Below, one piece after another: positions 44,594 to 55,396 of a stretch of DNA of 64,000 nucleotides (the first letter of the stretch is position 1; every line of letters starts with the position of its first letter). Both the position numbers and the translations under genes were made by a program. Location of the stretch: positions 62,001 through 126,000 of the forward strand of contig WHUX01000096.1 in the NCBI GenBank assembly GCA_015179025.1, given 5' to 3'. A model generated the notes under the pieces. The model searched no databases and was not told where the DNA came from. It was given only the letters and a program-made list of their open reading frames with translations. Source of the DNA: Terfezia claveryi. Lineage: Eukaryota > Ascomycota > Pezizomycetes > Pezizales > Pezizaceae.

Positions 44594-46350
44594 TGTCCCA
44601 GTTATATTTCATAGTACGGAAGAATTTCTTACCCACCCGGAGCACGTGCTTGACAATCTCCTCCGCCAGGTAGCTCCGACTCTTCTAAGTTCTTGCACCA
44701 ACCAGCGAATATCTAGAATTTAGACATTCTCGTTATCTTCGTCGATCGAACGGCGCATCAGACCGAGCTTTTATTTCGTTTGGGCTGCATGTAGCACTAT
44801 GGCTCGTGCTTGTACTGTTGGCGACTTTGTGATTAGAGGGTTCTGGGGTGGTCCCGGTGGTGCCGCTTCCGCCAGGTTTTTGCCTTTACCCTTCTCCCTT
44901 ATTCTTTTGTGGGCTGGCTCTTTCAAGGTAGTTGTGGCCGCTGCCTCTACGTACGTATGTGCTGGAGGAGGGGTCGTTGTTGGTAGAAATGCGGTGTACT
45001 GGTGTCTTGAGTACCGGAGTCTGTGTCTCCACACCCGATACTTGTGGTGGCATTGGTGGTGGTGGGACCGTAATTGCTGTAAGCTGCTCCGTTATGCGCT
45101 TTTTGACATCCAATGTTTCCCCGCTGCATCCTGGGACTTAATATTGACTTTGAAGACCACTCGATGAGACTTTGATGGTGGGGATGCAACCATGCTTGCC
45201 TTTGGTGGTAGGGCTGTAGCAATGCTTGTGTCGCTCTCGTATCCGCTGAGGGAAGGTGGCTGTAGTTGCCCGGTGACTGGAAGCCGGGTCCTTAGTGGTG
45301 GATTTCGCCGATCCAACTTCCCGGGATAGTCTTTTCTCTTTCCCCTGCCTGATATGCCATCTTCGGTGTGTTCGATTGGTTTTGGAGGCTGTTGGTTTCC
45401 GGCACCGCAGTGTTGGCTAATCTACTGAGTTCACATAATCGATAATGTTCTGGTCCTTCACAACCTCCTTCCTCTCTCGTCATGGGAATGGTCGTTTGGT
45501 TTTTGATTGACTTTACTTGACTACAGACCCTCAGTCTCTCTCGGGTTTTTCTAGTCTTCGGGTTGGGTTCCTGTAGGTTGGCTTTTCGGAGGTAAGTAGC
45601 CTATCTGTTATTGCCTGATCTCTCATAATCGGCCCAGGGAGATTGTGCATGTGCTTTTGGGCACCGCAATTTGATTGTCTTGAATCTGAAGGAGGGCAAA
45701 AAGGCCGCAGAGTCGTCATCTCTTCTGGGAGCTCCTGTGAACAAAATGTCATTAGCGAGTGAACTCCGGGGTGGCATTGTCGATGCAGAGAAGAGATTAG
45801 CCCTGTAAACTTCTTCCTTTGCCCTAGTTACTATGATTTCCCAAGGGTCAGATACCATCTTCGAAGTATAGGCTTACTCCCTGCAATATTTTACCTCCGC
45901 CGTTGATGGTTCGGGAGTTGGTACTCCTGGGGGCCGACTTTCCTTCATGTGTCTTCCCAGTTATAACTAGATAGCCGTTGTCGATGTAGGATGCCTGTGA
46001 GCATTTGTCCGACTGCTGAGATACAGGGACCCCGATGAGCCCGTACAAATCCCGCTGCAAAGTTGGAGTCTATATGAGAGGGTTGGATGCCGCCACGATC
46101 GGTCGCGCTCATTGGACATCTGCAGGCACCGCTCCTTGCTGGGGAGCCCTGTGAGAGATTGATGGCTGATGAGATGGCCGCCAATGATTCGGATAGCCTT
46201 GCCTCTTTGTCAACTTACTATCGTTCATCTCTAGTTTCTCTTCAAGGCTGTCTACCTCACCGCAAAGTACATCTCGTTCACGGGCGTAGACTTTCATCCT
46301 TGGGACAATTTCCCGCGCCTCCTCATAATCCTTGCCGCCATCCTCTTTAA
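44594..46350 (-). pseudogene. LINE ORF1 relic
   Basis: Minus-strand frames, broken by frameshifts, run from a coiled-coil-like ERDVLCGEVDSLEEKLEMND (about 46270) through P/S/T-rich linkers and a basic KRIREKGKGKNLAEAAPPG to a C-terminal domain. That domain reads QARAIVLHAAQTK, then after a stop LMRRSIDEDNEN, ILDIRWLVQELRRVG and KFFRTMKYNWDR. It corresponds to FVVHGIPC...GARWLLGGQRRMGK of the ORF1 at 8.1-8.4 kb, so it is the RNA-binding ORF1 product of a related LINE. No ORF2 adjoins it. Confidence 0.75.
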
Positions 46351-46522
46351 AGCCTTTCTAACAGCAGCCCTTCATACTCATCTAGAATTGACAAATGTTA
46401 TTAAGGAGAAACTCCGCCACATACTTCCAGTCCTCCCTGGTCATTGATAGCACTCACCAGATGTAGTGCTTACCTGATCTGATAGATATTTTATATCACA
46501 CCCTTCCGAGCCGTATTACATA

Positions 46523-47154
46523 CAGTATACTCTCGATACAAGCATACTAGATGTAAGAATATATCGGTTACAAGCATACCTTCACCAGTCCCACATAGTA
46601 AATAAGGATACTAGAATCTTCTTATTTTTTTTGCTTAGTCACCATACATATCCTTGTATCTAGAGAAGCACTAAACTCTCATGCGTTCGTAAGAACAATC
46701 TAGCAGTAGGGTCTTGGCATGAGACTACACTAAACCACAAATAGGAAGTTATCGATAAGAAACTACCCCGCAGAATCACATCTGCGGCAAGACAGGTACT
46801 ACATACAATACCAAAGACCAGTGGAATAATGTCAGCATACTCAGCGCAGGATCACTGACTTTCTGGGGCCTCCCGGAGCCACCTCGTCTTCCTCTGCCCC
46901 CCCTCCTCCTCCACTCCTTGGGACTCTGCCCCCCATCCTCCTCCACTCCTTGGGACTCTGGCCCTCAAATGTACTCTTATTTGTCTATTTATTGCTTGTA
47001 TGCTCTCGTTGTATTTACTATCTTATTCCGCGACTTTTCCTACTGCCAGCTAGCTTCATTCTATATTTTCCTATTTTCTCTTGATGTAAGAATATATTGG
47101 TTACAAGCATACTTCCCCCTGTCCGAAAGATATGCTTGTATCGAGAGTATACTG
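46523..47154. mobile_element. 632-bp MITE with perfect 24-bp terminal inverted repeats
   Basis: The ends are exact inverted repeats beginning CAGTATACTCTCGATACAAG. Each side is flanked by TA (46521-46522 and 47155-47156), the target duplication of Tc1/pogo elements. There is no transposase inside. A 27-bp motif GTAAGAATATAT(C/T)GGTTAC plus AAGCATAC recurs in direct orientation near both ends (46553 and 47086). Its terminal repeat differs from that of the pogo element at 52415-63665, so another transposase would have mobilised it. Confidence 0.9.
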
Positions 47155-47156
47155 TA

Positions 47157-49432
47157 CCCTTACCATCGTGTAGAATTCTTCACAGCTGCTAAATTCAGGT
47201 ACTATATCACAATTGGAACACCATTGACGGAATAAAATTTTCATGGTTATAAATCCAACTCCCAAACCATCCAAATCACCACCCCGATATAAAAAAAGAA
47301 AGACTACCCTGTTAAAAAGCACACCACAGCTACCCTGTTAAAATGGACACCCGAGCAATCCTGTATTCTCTTGCTTCTGATTGGCCAAATAACAATCCCT
47401 GCCCATTACCTTACCCTGAACTTCCATGTATATTGTCAATGCTCCGGACCTGTATTTTCCTAAGAATCAAGCAAGTCTTCACTCACATCGTTCACTGCTA
47501 CCTAAGTGCACTCTGCGTTCCATTGTCCACTTGGCGTACTATCATCCGCTATAGTAGGCATATTGCTATATATCCGCTCTGCACCCGTGTTGCCTCGCTA
47601 GCACCATTTCCGCTGCCTAACATATATTCCACACATATCTTTGTTATACCCAGGCAGCTAACCTCACCCGATCATTCCTGCCTCTGCCGCTTCTGGCCCG
47701 GCCCCTCTGCTTAAGCCGGCCAATCATCCAATACATCCAACTACTCCATTAGGAACAATATACAGCTCAAAGGGGAATGGATACCTAACTACCAATAACT
47801 CCGTCACAGTCTTTTGCATTTCCAGAAGCCTTTCGTATATTCATCATTGCCTTATCTGCCTTGATACCGCATTGCTGAATGTGGTAATTGTTTTCGGCCG
47901 TATAGTTCGGGTTTGCAATCACAGTGTTGTTAGTATCTGCTACTGTCGGGTTACCAAATTTCTATTGCCAAAAAAATACAAAACAAGATTACTAGGACCC
48001 AGCAGGGTAACGAGAGGTCAGAATCGATCTCACTCATAGCCAGCATTGCCTTTCGGCAGGTAGGCAGCTAATCATGAAATTGTCTTCCGCGCATCCTCCC
48101 GATCGATGGGTCCAGGAGCGTGGGCAACATTGACACAGACAGGCTCTTGCTGTAGGCTGGGGAGAACTCCTTACAGCGATAAGGCTCATACCCAAGCGGC
48201 AAGGCTTTCGGTGTATCAATGTGGGGGGAATAGGGGGGGGCGAGGGGGAATAGGGGGAGCGGGCGGGGAATACTTACAGCTAGTCCCTACAACGCCTAAT
48301 CCTCCTCTGGGTAAGAGTAATTCCGGGCGTAGTCCGTTAGGAGGGATCTTCATGGTTCGGTTCCAAGTTCGTGGTGCGATTTTAATCCTTAGGGAAGGAT
48401 ACCGGTAGGAGGGTGTCGAGATCGTTAAGAAAGCGGCCAAAGTTCCATTGCTTGCTCTTGGAAAGTAGAGGAGTGCCCCCTCTCGAAGGTGTTGATCGGG
48501 ATGATGGATGGGAGGTGGGTATATATAATGTGCGATGTCGGGCATTCTCGGCGCAACTCCCCCCCGAATGCCGAATAACCCCCGCGAATGCCAAGAATGC
48601 CGGACATCGCAACCTTCTACCTAAGTACTTCCGAGTGCCATCTTCGCTGACAGACCTTCTGCCTGCTTCCTCCACCTCTGTCAGCCTCCCATGAAGCTGA
48701 GAGAGCCCGTAGAAGTCTGTGGCCAACGGGGTTCATTGCCACACTATCCGCTGAAAGAATCAAAAATCAAAGTTCTGTTGGAACTTTAATCTTAGGGGGA
48801 ATTCTGTAGTTCTGCTCGGATTATCACGAACATTGAACACCCCAGTATATTGACAACATTCAGAATTCATATTCATACCTTCCCTAAAATCTCCCTTCCC
48901 CCCCCCCCCCCAACCTTCCTACTCAAAAAAGTATAGAACTGCAGCGAGTTTGGGAAAGCATCGGTACATTCCGTTGCCATACAAATTTGTATGGGAAGGT
49001 ACATGACAACTACTTCAGCCCTATCCTTATGTGCACAATGTAAATCTTGTTAAATCTGTCACATTTCTTAGGATATAAGTATTCTTGGAAAAATTCCAAA
49101 AGTAAAGCTTTCTCCTCTCTTCGAGTCTCTCACGATCATTTCTGGTAAACTGTTAGCGTCACGAGGGAAAATTTGGTGCAACCCCTGCTCGTGTTCTAGC
49201 CTCCGGTGAGACTTGGACTAAGGTTATTCACACCCTTCCTTCTTTATTCATCGACCTGCAATAGTGCAGCCCAATCTAGTTTCATGAACAATTTTGGGTG
49301 CACTAGATGCATGCGAGACCACTTCCTGAAAGTTTCTTCCAGGCCAAATTCAAGTCTGTGGTCTATCTGCTCGCCCCATCATCAAGTGAGTGTCCAAATA
49401 GCATATACTCAACAAGAGGTTCTTTTGTATGA
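47157..49432. other. No gene recognised
   Basis: A duplicated ctaccctgttaaaa near 47307 and 47331 may be part of another DNA-transposon end. ORFs lack domains. Confidence 0.4.
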
Positions 49433-49976
49433 TAAGGACGTGGTTTATGAACTCATGGAAATACCACCTATGACCGATCAATTTTTTTCGGCCACAACTC
49501 AACAAAATTAAATCCAAAGAAAAAATGTCCAATATAATGCATCTGGAAGTACGGGGATTAGAATGACAAGGCCTAAAACTGCATTGGAAAGTAAATGCAG
49601 TCTGTGACTATATTCCGGCTTCCATTCTGACTCCGCAAATTCTATTCGTTCACTGCTGGGTAACTCGAGAGGCAACATGTGAAATGTGTGGCGACAGTCC
49701 AGCCGGGTAGGTACCGCTCCCTCGTCACAAAGCAAAATACGAGTACTGAGTTACCAATGAATCTCCATTATCACCCATTTCACCCGAACGTACAATACTG
49801 GGTAAAGTATAATGACTAATGAATTGGGCTTTAGTGCAATATGTTAAGTTAACCTTTCTAGGTTTATTAAAAAAAACCTTTCTGCCCGTTTGTCAACTAG
49901 CATGAATGTTTGCTATCCAGTCAGTGTGAACTCTATAGGTAATTGGTACACCGAACACACTTGACACAAAAATCAG

Positions 49977-49984
49977 TATATAAG
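49977..49984 (+). promoter_or_regulatory. TATA box of copy C gene
   Basis: TATATAAG 185 bp upstream of the ATG, in the same conserved context (cagTATATAAGGGACTG) as copies A and B. Confidence 0.6.
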
Positions 49985-50161
49985 GGACTGTTCACCACCG
50001 TTCTACCCCTTCCTCACATAAGACTGAGTCCCCAGACAATATTGAAACCAGCTCAAGTGTTCTGCAAAAGACTCAACTTGTTTTCTACCTTACACCTTAC
50101 ACCACCACCAATCCTTACCTTCAAACATCTTTGTTCCTAAGCTCTTTTATACTTAACCAAA

Positions 50162-50626
50162 ATGTCTAAACCAAGGGGATGCAAAATATTCACTCATGTC
50201 CAATGCGACTACAACCGTTGCCGTGGACGAGATATCTCCGCCGGACATGTGAAAGACTGTCCATTCCAGGATTCGGATGAGGAGAATTCAGATGAGGAGG
50301 ACCAGGATGAAGCGGAGGATTCAAATGTGGAGGATGATGAGAACGAATGGAAGGCAGTAAGACCAGTAAGACAGAAACCTGCGCCAACCACCGGCGTATC
50401 AAGTATCAGTTTCAAGGCCCAGAATACCCTCCTACAAGCCACCACAACGCCCCATAATCCATGGGTTCATAAGACCTCCAAAGCGAGTCCAAAGACTCCC
50501 AACACCGCCGGCATCCTGGGCAACTCGTCTCGCCCAGTCACGAACACTCCCGCGGCCCCACGTAACTCCTGGGCTAGGGCTCCGATGCCCCCCACCCACG
50601 TCACTATCCGCCCGAAGCGCAAATGA
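50162..50626 (+). CDS. Small acidic protein with N-terminal HCCHC metal-binding-like motif, copy C
   Basis: 154-aa intact ORF, MSKPRGCKIFTHVQC..., with H12, C15, C20, H29 and C33 conserved. The acidic stretch is DSDEENSDEEDQDEAEDSN. The linker has KASPKTPNTAGILG. The C-terminus is SWARAPMPPTHVTIRPKRK. Upstream lie the conserved TATA box and a 5' leader with several candidate start sites. All three copies are open, which is unusual in this window. No known family. It resembles the first 45 residues of the gypsy extra ORF (55362-56570), suggesting common descent. Confidence 0.78.
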   Translation: MSKPRGCKIFTHVQCDYNRCRGRDISAGHVKDCPFQDSDEENSDEEDQDEAEDSNVEDDENEWKAVRPVRQKPAPTTGVSSISFKAQNTLLQATTTPHNPWVHKTSKASPKTPNTAGILGNSSRPVTNTPAAPRNSWARAPMPPTHVTIRPKRK

Positions 50627-50835
50627 CAGCTAAAAGTTCGCGCCAGTGGGTATGAGGAGAGGTGTAAGGGGGGGTGAGATGTGGCATACAATACCCTCAA
50701 TCGGTTCTCTAGATGTTTCACTCACTCGATTTCGTTCAAATACACAAGCTACTATCTTGGGGGGCTATATAGGGAACCTAACTATTAGGGCCATAGGTCA
50801 TCTTGTACTTAGTCTATAAATATATGTTTTTTGTT

Positions 50836-51125
50836 TGATTTTTCCTGTATTATGTATCGACGTAGATTTTTCATATCTTCCTTCCATATCTACTGCTGCT
50901 ATCTATAGCCGCTCGGGAGCTTCAGAGATTCCCCACCTAAAATTTTCCTCTGTGTGCCCAGAAGCATGTAATTGCACCGTTTGGCCCCAAACCCACTTTT
51001 ATTTGGGTAAGATTTAGTTCTCTGCTATATCCTAGGATGGCGATTTCGCCGGATCTGTGGCTAAATCGATTACTTGCTGGTTAGTTGGGAATCAGTGATT
51101 ATGGGAAAAGCTGTATCAAATAATT
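50836..51125. other. No gene recognised
   Basis: No supported feature. Confidence 0.4.
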
Positions 51126-51137
51126 ATTAAGCAAGTT

Positions 51138-51188
51138 CCGCCGCATGACTATAGGTCGAATCGGCGTATAGACTAAAAAAAAAAAAAA
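51138..51188 (+). mobile_element. 51-bp truncated family-1 LINE tail with 12-bp target duplication
   Basis: ATTAAGCAAGTT occurs at 51126-51137 and 51189-51200. The insert, ccgccgcatgactatag followed by GTCGAATCGGC, gtatagact and poly-A, matches the last part of the tail at 8580-8635. Confidence 0.9.
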
Positions 51189-51379
51189 ATTAAGCAAGTT
51201 ATTAAATCACGTTAACTACTAGTCGATACCTAAGCTCAAGGCCTGCCCGCCATGTTTGGTGAATTTTGTCGAGTATGAAAATGTTCTGAACCATATGGCA
51301 ATACGTTCAGCAAAGGGCCAATATAGCTAAGCCCATTCACTAATCACATTAATTACCGATCAATTCAACCAATCTGACG

Positions 51380-51895
51380 GCCACCCGACGCAAATCAAGA
51401 TGGTATGACGGAACAGGCCAGGTCAAAGTCACAGGCCCCATCCACGCAGCAGTTAACTACATGGGAGCGGAACCGGAAGAGTTCTCTTTTGGAGATGGGG
51501 AATATTACCGTAAATGCCTGATCACTATCGTCCTAGCAGACAACACGAGGTCGAGCAGTAAAAGACTTACCGAAGACGGATACTAAGTCACCTTTCGCTG
51601 CCCCAAGCACCACGAACAATGCCCCGAGCTCATAGGGAGCGCCTCAACTTGAGAAGACCCGTAAAAACTATCTGGAGGAAGGAAGAGGGAGAAGACAAGG
51701 AGTGGGACGCAGTGCAGGCGTACTTCGCCTACGTATTCCGCTCCCTAGCTGGACGTTTGAATGGCTTCTATTTATTGATTTATCTATCTTTCATTGAATG
51801 TACATAGTGAGCTCACCCAGGCCTCCGAGTGGCTCGTCATGCGACCCCTAAGGTTGCGTGTGCATACGAGTATTGAGTTCAATAAAAAAAAGAAA
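51380..51895 (+). pseudogene. LINE C-terminal relic with tail
   Basis: Frames read VTFRCPKHHEQCPELIGSAS (end of the Cys/His knuckle), then IWRKEEGEDKEWDAVQAYFA and YVFRSLAGR. The tail has GGCCTCCGAGTGGCTCGTCA, the hairpin GCGACC-CCTAA-GGTTGC, and ACGAGTATTGAGTT plus A. Confidence 0.75.
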
Positions 51896-51949
51896 ATCCC
51901 TATGACAGGACAAACCTTTTTCCGGTGACATCTCAACAAATTTGAAATT

Positions 51950-52003
51950 AGAATAAAATGTCCAAGTGTGATGGATCTGGAAGTACGGGGATTAGAATGA
52001 TAA
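51950..52003 (+). repeat. Fragment of the dispersed unit
   Basis: TCTGGAAGTACGGGGATTAG and the bases around it match 49527-49576 of copy C and the reverse strand of about 3767-3815 in copy A. Confidence 0.7.
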
Positions 52004-52014
52004 GGAATATTTTC

Positions 52015-52095
52015 TTTTTATTTTTTTTCAGTACTCGTGTGCGCAACCTTAGGGGTCGTATGACGAGCCACCCGGAAGCCCGGATGAAATTCAAG
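52015..52095 (-). repeat. LINE 3' tail fragment, inverted relative to 51.83 kb
   Basis: Minus-strand GGCTCGTCATACGACCCCTA and AGGTTGCGCACACGAGTA, then a T/A run. Nearly the same tail as at 51830-51895 but in the opposite direction. Confidence 0.75.
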
Positions 52096-52466
52096 GCTAC
52101 GATATTACTGGCAACCCACAATGTTGGCCCAACTCCCAACCCTCCCACCCGCGTCTATAGCCCTCCATCCTTTCTCCCCTCTATACCCAACCCAGCCAGA
52201 GGGAGGACAGCCCTTACACTTAACTTGTTGCGTCTAAATTCAATCCCGCGATTAGCCAGCCACCCCCGTGAACAGCTGGCAAGAACAAGATGAATGGTCT
52301 CAAATCCCATCAGCAAGACTGCTACAACTTAGCACTACACATCTCTTATTATATTCCACTGAATCCCGTGTTGCAATTATTGCCATAGGGAGCTATTGCA
52401 ATTACTTCTGGCTACCATCTTTCACGGGGAAGCGGATCATCACAGAGAAATGGATCAATTCATCGG

Positions 52467-53022
52467 CTATCTACCTGACGCACGAGATCTAGTTACACGG
52501 AGCCCAGAACGAGTGTGAGAGCGTAAGGAGGGGCCAGGGGTAGGGGAAGGGGGTGTCCGAGGCTGTAAGGACTCAACTGGGGGGCCTGGAGCCGGAGTAG
52601 CAAGTGTTATTGTAGAAAAAATAGAACCAGATGAGGAAATAGAGGGGCAATCTAAATCACTTTCCCAGTTATCCATCTCTTCCCCGCTAATAGCCTCTTC
52701 ACTATCTGATGAATTAATAACAACAAAGGAAACCACCTTGCGTTTTCCAGCCTGCTTGGGTGTATGGGGAGGGTTGGATACTTGGGGTTTGCCAGCTCGC
52801 TTAGCGGCTTTCTGCTGCTTTTCCTCCTTCTTTGCCTCTCGTGCCTCTCGTTCAATATAGAGCTCTTTCAGTGCCTTACCATCCATAACTCGACCCCGAG
52901 CCCTTCCTATCTCTCGCTTATCAACCTTCAATGCAAGCTTTTGTGCCTCCTGCTACTACTGTAGTGTCCTGCGCTCTAACTCATGGTCCTTATCTGCTGC
53001 AATTCCAAACTTCTCAAGTTGC
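52467..53022 (-). pseudogene. pogo-like transposase, C-terminal part
   Basis: Continues the frame after the gypsy insertion: EQLEKFGIAADKDHELERR, two TAG codons where QQ is expected, then QEAQKLALKVDKREIGRARG and a basic/acidic tail ending RSRASGR. The match of both halves across the insertion confirms the nested structure. Confidence 0.85.
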
Positions 53023-53027
53023 TCAAT

Positions 53028-53706
53028 TGTAATGAATGGTACTAGACAGTATTCATTCGGTACCGTTTATACAATCTATATCCGTAGGCACGGACGTTTG
53101 TGTATTTCGGTTCTGCTGAGGTGAGACCTCAAAAGGGTAGGGAGATTACTATGTGGGATGTTCCCGAAGGGAACAGTAATTAACTGGTGTAATCTATCTT
53201 ATATGATTTGTGCTATCTAAGCTATATGATCTTGATCTGATCGGAATATAGGCTTGCTTGCTCTGAAGGCTTGCTTGGTTGCTTCTTGTCTTTCTGTGGA
53301 TTCCAGAGGGAATCCAGCGGCCTATTTATACTCCTCTGAGATCTGATGACTAAGGAAATAAATACAATAAAGGGTGGCACACCAGAAGGTGGTGCGCTGT
53401 ACAAAAGGGGTCATGTGGCCATAGTAATGAGTTACACGCCATAAACGATAGTCATGTGGCCATAGTAATGAGTCACACGCCTTAAACAGAGGTCACGCGG
53501 CCATAATGAGGGTGTCTTCATATGGCAAGTGCCATGGAACTTCCCATGGCAGATTCCGCGTGCTATGGATGCTTATAAAGCAATAGGAGGTGGTAGAAGG
53601 CTAGTCCTTCAACCGAGAGCTTAGTTACATAAACATAGTAGTAATATAGGAAATACAAAAGTATATAATCAATTATATAAGCAATGAGATAATGTTCTCC
53701 ATTACA
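53028..53706 (-). repeat. gypsy 3' LTR
   Basis: 679 bp. TCAAT target duplication lies directly to its left. Confidence 0.95.
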
Positions 53707-53716
53707 CTTCCCCACA
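53707..53716 (-). other. gypsy polypurine tract
   Basis: Minus-strand TGTGGGGAAG directly abuts the 3' LTR. It is the expected plus-strand DNA primer. Confidence 0.7.
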
Positions 53717-53962
53717 TAGAAGGATTTCCTATCCTTACTTCCTTCGCTCTGCCATATTGGTTTCCATACGTCCTAAGATTTGATGCATTGTTAATACATT
53801 AGCATTAACGTGAATATCCTTAGTGTTTCCTTGACTCATGATTCTATCTCATTCTTGTTGGATGAGAGCTCGGGTCTCATCTCTGGTTTGTGGTCCTTGT
53901 TTTCCTTTAGTCCTTCGACGTCTCTTGAATGTGTCTTCCATACTTCCGGTCATCCAGAAGTC

Positions 53963-55396
53963 TTAAAGAATTTCGGTGGTGATATCCTTGGCGTTTACCC
54001 AGGAATCATATTTAGGAGTGTATCCTAGCCATCTGACCTTATATTGTCTTTCTCCAGTTCGAGGAGCTGTTCTGAATTCTAATACCTTTTCAACTTCATA
54101 ACGATCATCTTGAATTGGTCCTGGTTCCTGAGATTGTCTGTGAGGGAACTGGATGGGATCGTTTTTATAGTATGGTTTGAGTTTGCTAATATGAAAAGTA
54201 TTATATATGAGGTGGAGGTCAGGTTGACTGGATAGGTCTAGGCTATAGTTATTGCGTTTCCGATTACTAGAAATAATGGGAAAAGGGCCTAGCCATTTTG
54301 GTTTGAGTTTGGGTGAGACGTTCAATAGGTTGACGTTTTCTGAGGAAAGCATAACTTGTTGTCCGACTGAAAATTTGGCTGTATTGGGTAGTCGTTTGTT
54401 CGCTTGAGATGCTTGAGTCTTCTTGGCGTCATATAGGTTTTTAGACGTTACCTCATGACGTTCATTTGCTGGTACATATGCATTAATGGAGTATGGAAGT
54501 ATCGATATGCCAAGATGTGCATTAAATCCAAATAGTGTGGAAAAGGGACTATTCTGTCTAGCAGCATTATATCTAGAGTTAAGTTTCAACTGTATCTCTG
54601 GTAGTTTCTTAAGCCAATCAAATCCTTCGATTTTACAAGCTCTTGCTACTTGTAGAATTTCTTTGTTCACAATTTCCGATTGTCCGTCTGCACGTGGATG
54701 ATATGCGGTGGACGGTTCCAACTTGATTCCTTTATTCCTAGCCCAATCTTGAAAGTGCGTTGACATAAAAAGAGTGTCGCGGTCAAAAACAATACAGAAA
54801 GGGTATCCCATAGTTGGGACTACATGAGTATCAAAGGTAGCAGTACATTGTTCTGCTGTGAAATTATCTGAGACAGGAATAAGAAACTTGAATCCTGATT
54901 GTCTATCGACAATCGTCCAAAGTCGTGAAATACAAACTACATGATCTTCTTCAACAGGAATATTCGGGTACAAAATTGAACACTTAGTAAACACAGGTGC
55001 TACTTTAAGAAAATCCATCGATATGTCAGTCCATGGCCTGCTTGGTACATGTAATGGGGTTACGAGTCCAAGTGGCGCCTTATTGGAATACTTTGTCCGT
55101 TGACAAGTATCACAACTTCTGATATAGTCCTTAGTTGGTTCTGCAAAGGACTGGCAATCATATCGGTTAGTAAGATATTTCATCGTTTTTTCAATGCCAC
55201 CATGAGCGGTTGCTTCATGTGCATCTTTAATAACCAATTCGAGATAGTTCTTACCTTCGATGTTAAAGGTAGAGGGCAAGACAAGTCTCCATTGTCCTTG
55301 TCGGTTCTTGACATACAAAAATCCATCTTTTATTCTATGATCCTTACGGTTCACAAAGGTATCATAGTAGTTCTTCCAGATAGGACATACTCTCAT
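53963..55396 (-). CDS. gypsy integrase with C-terminal chromodomain
   Basis: 477-aa uninterrupted ORF. The zinc domain is H60-x4-H65-x29-C95-x2-C98 (CDTCQ). The catalytic core has its first Asp in DISMDFL, the second in IVFDRDTLF and Glu in RADGQSEIVN. Then come the GPF-like KPKWLGPFPI and a chromodomain YEVEKVLEFR...YKVRWLGYTPKYDSW, which in chromoviruses directs insertion toward methylated-histone chromatin. Length is about normal for integrase alone. It has no frameshift, in contrast with gag and reverse transcriptase. The frame is open a little upstream (KPYQSC), so the true product is presumably released from a polyprotein. The start shown is the first Met. Confidence 0.92.
   Translation of the reverse strand: MRVCPIWKNYYDTFVNRKDHRIKDGFLYVKNRQGQWRLVLPSTFNIEGKNYLELVIKDAHEATAHGGIEKTMKYLTNRYDCQSFAEPTKDYIRSCDTCQRTKYSNKAPLGLVTPLHVPSRPWTDISMDFLKVAPVFTKCSILYPNIPVEEDHVVCISRLWTIVDRQSGFKFLIPVSDNFTAEQCTATFDTHVVPTMGYPFCIVFDRDTLFMSTHFQDWARNKGIKLEPSTAYHPRADGQSEIVNKEILQVARACKIEGFDWLKKLPEIQLKLNSRYNAARQNSPFSTLFGFNAHLGISILPYSINAYVPANERHEVTSKNLYDAKKTQASQANKRLPNTAKFSVGQQVMLSSENVNLLNVSPKLKPKWLGPFPIISSNRKRNNYSLDLSSQPDLHLIYNTFHISKLKPYYKNDPIQFPHRQSQEPGPIQDDRYEVEKVLEFRTAPRTGERQYKVRWLGYTPKYDSWVNAKDITTEIL

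Larger units (their letters stand above)
49433..50835 (+). repeat. Dispersed gene-bearing unit, copy C
   Basis: Plus-strand copy of the unit at 2445-3888 and 27950-29285. The most complete upstream region is shared with copy A. Confidence 0.75.

Noticed and set aside
47343..47714. 123-codon plus-strand ORF
   Set aside because: Composition looks random and no motif or splice evidence supports it.
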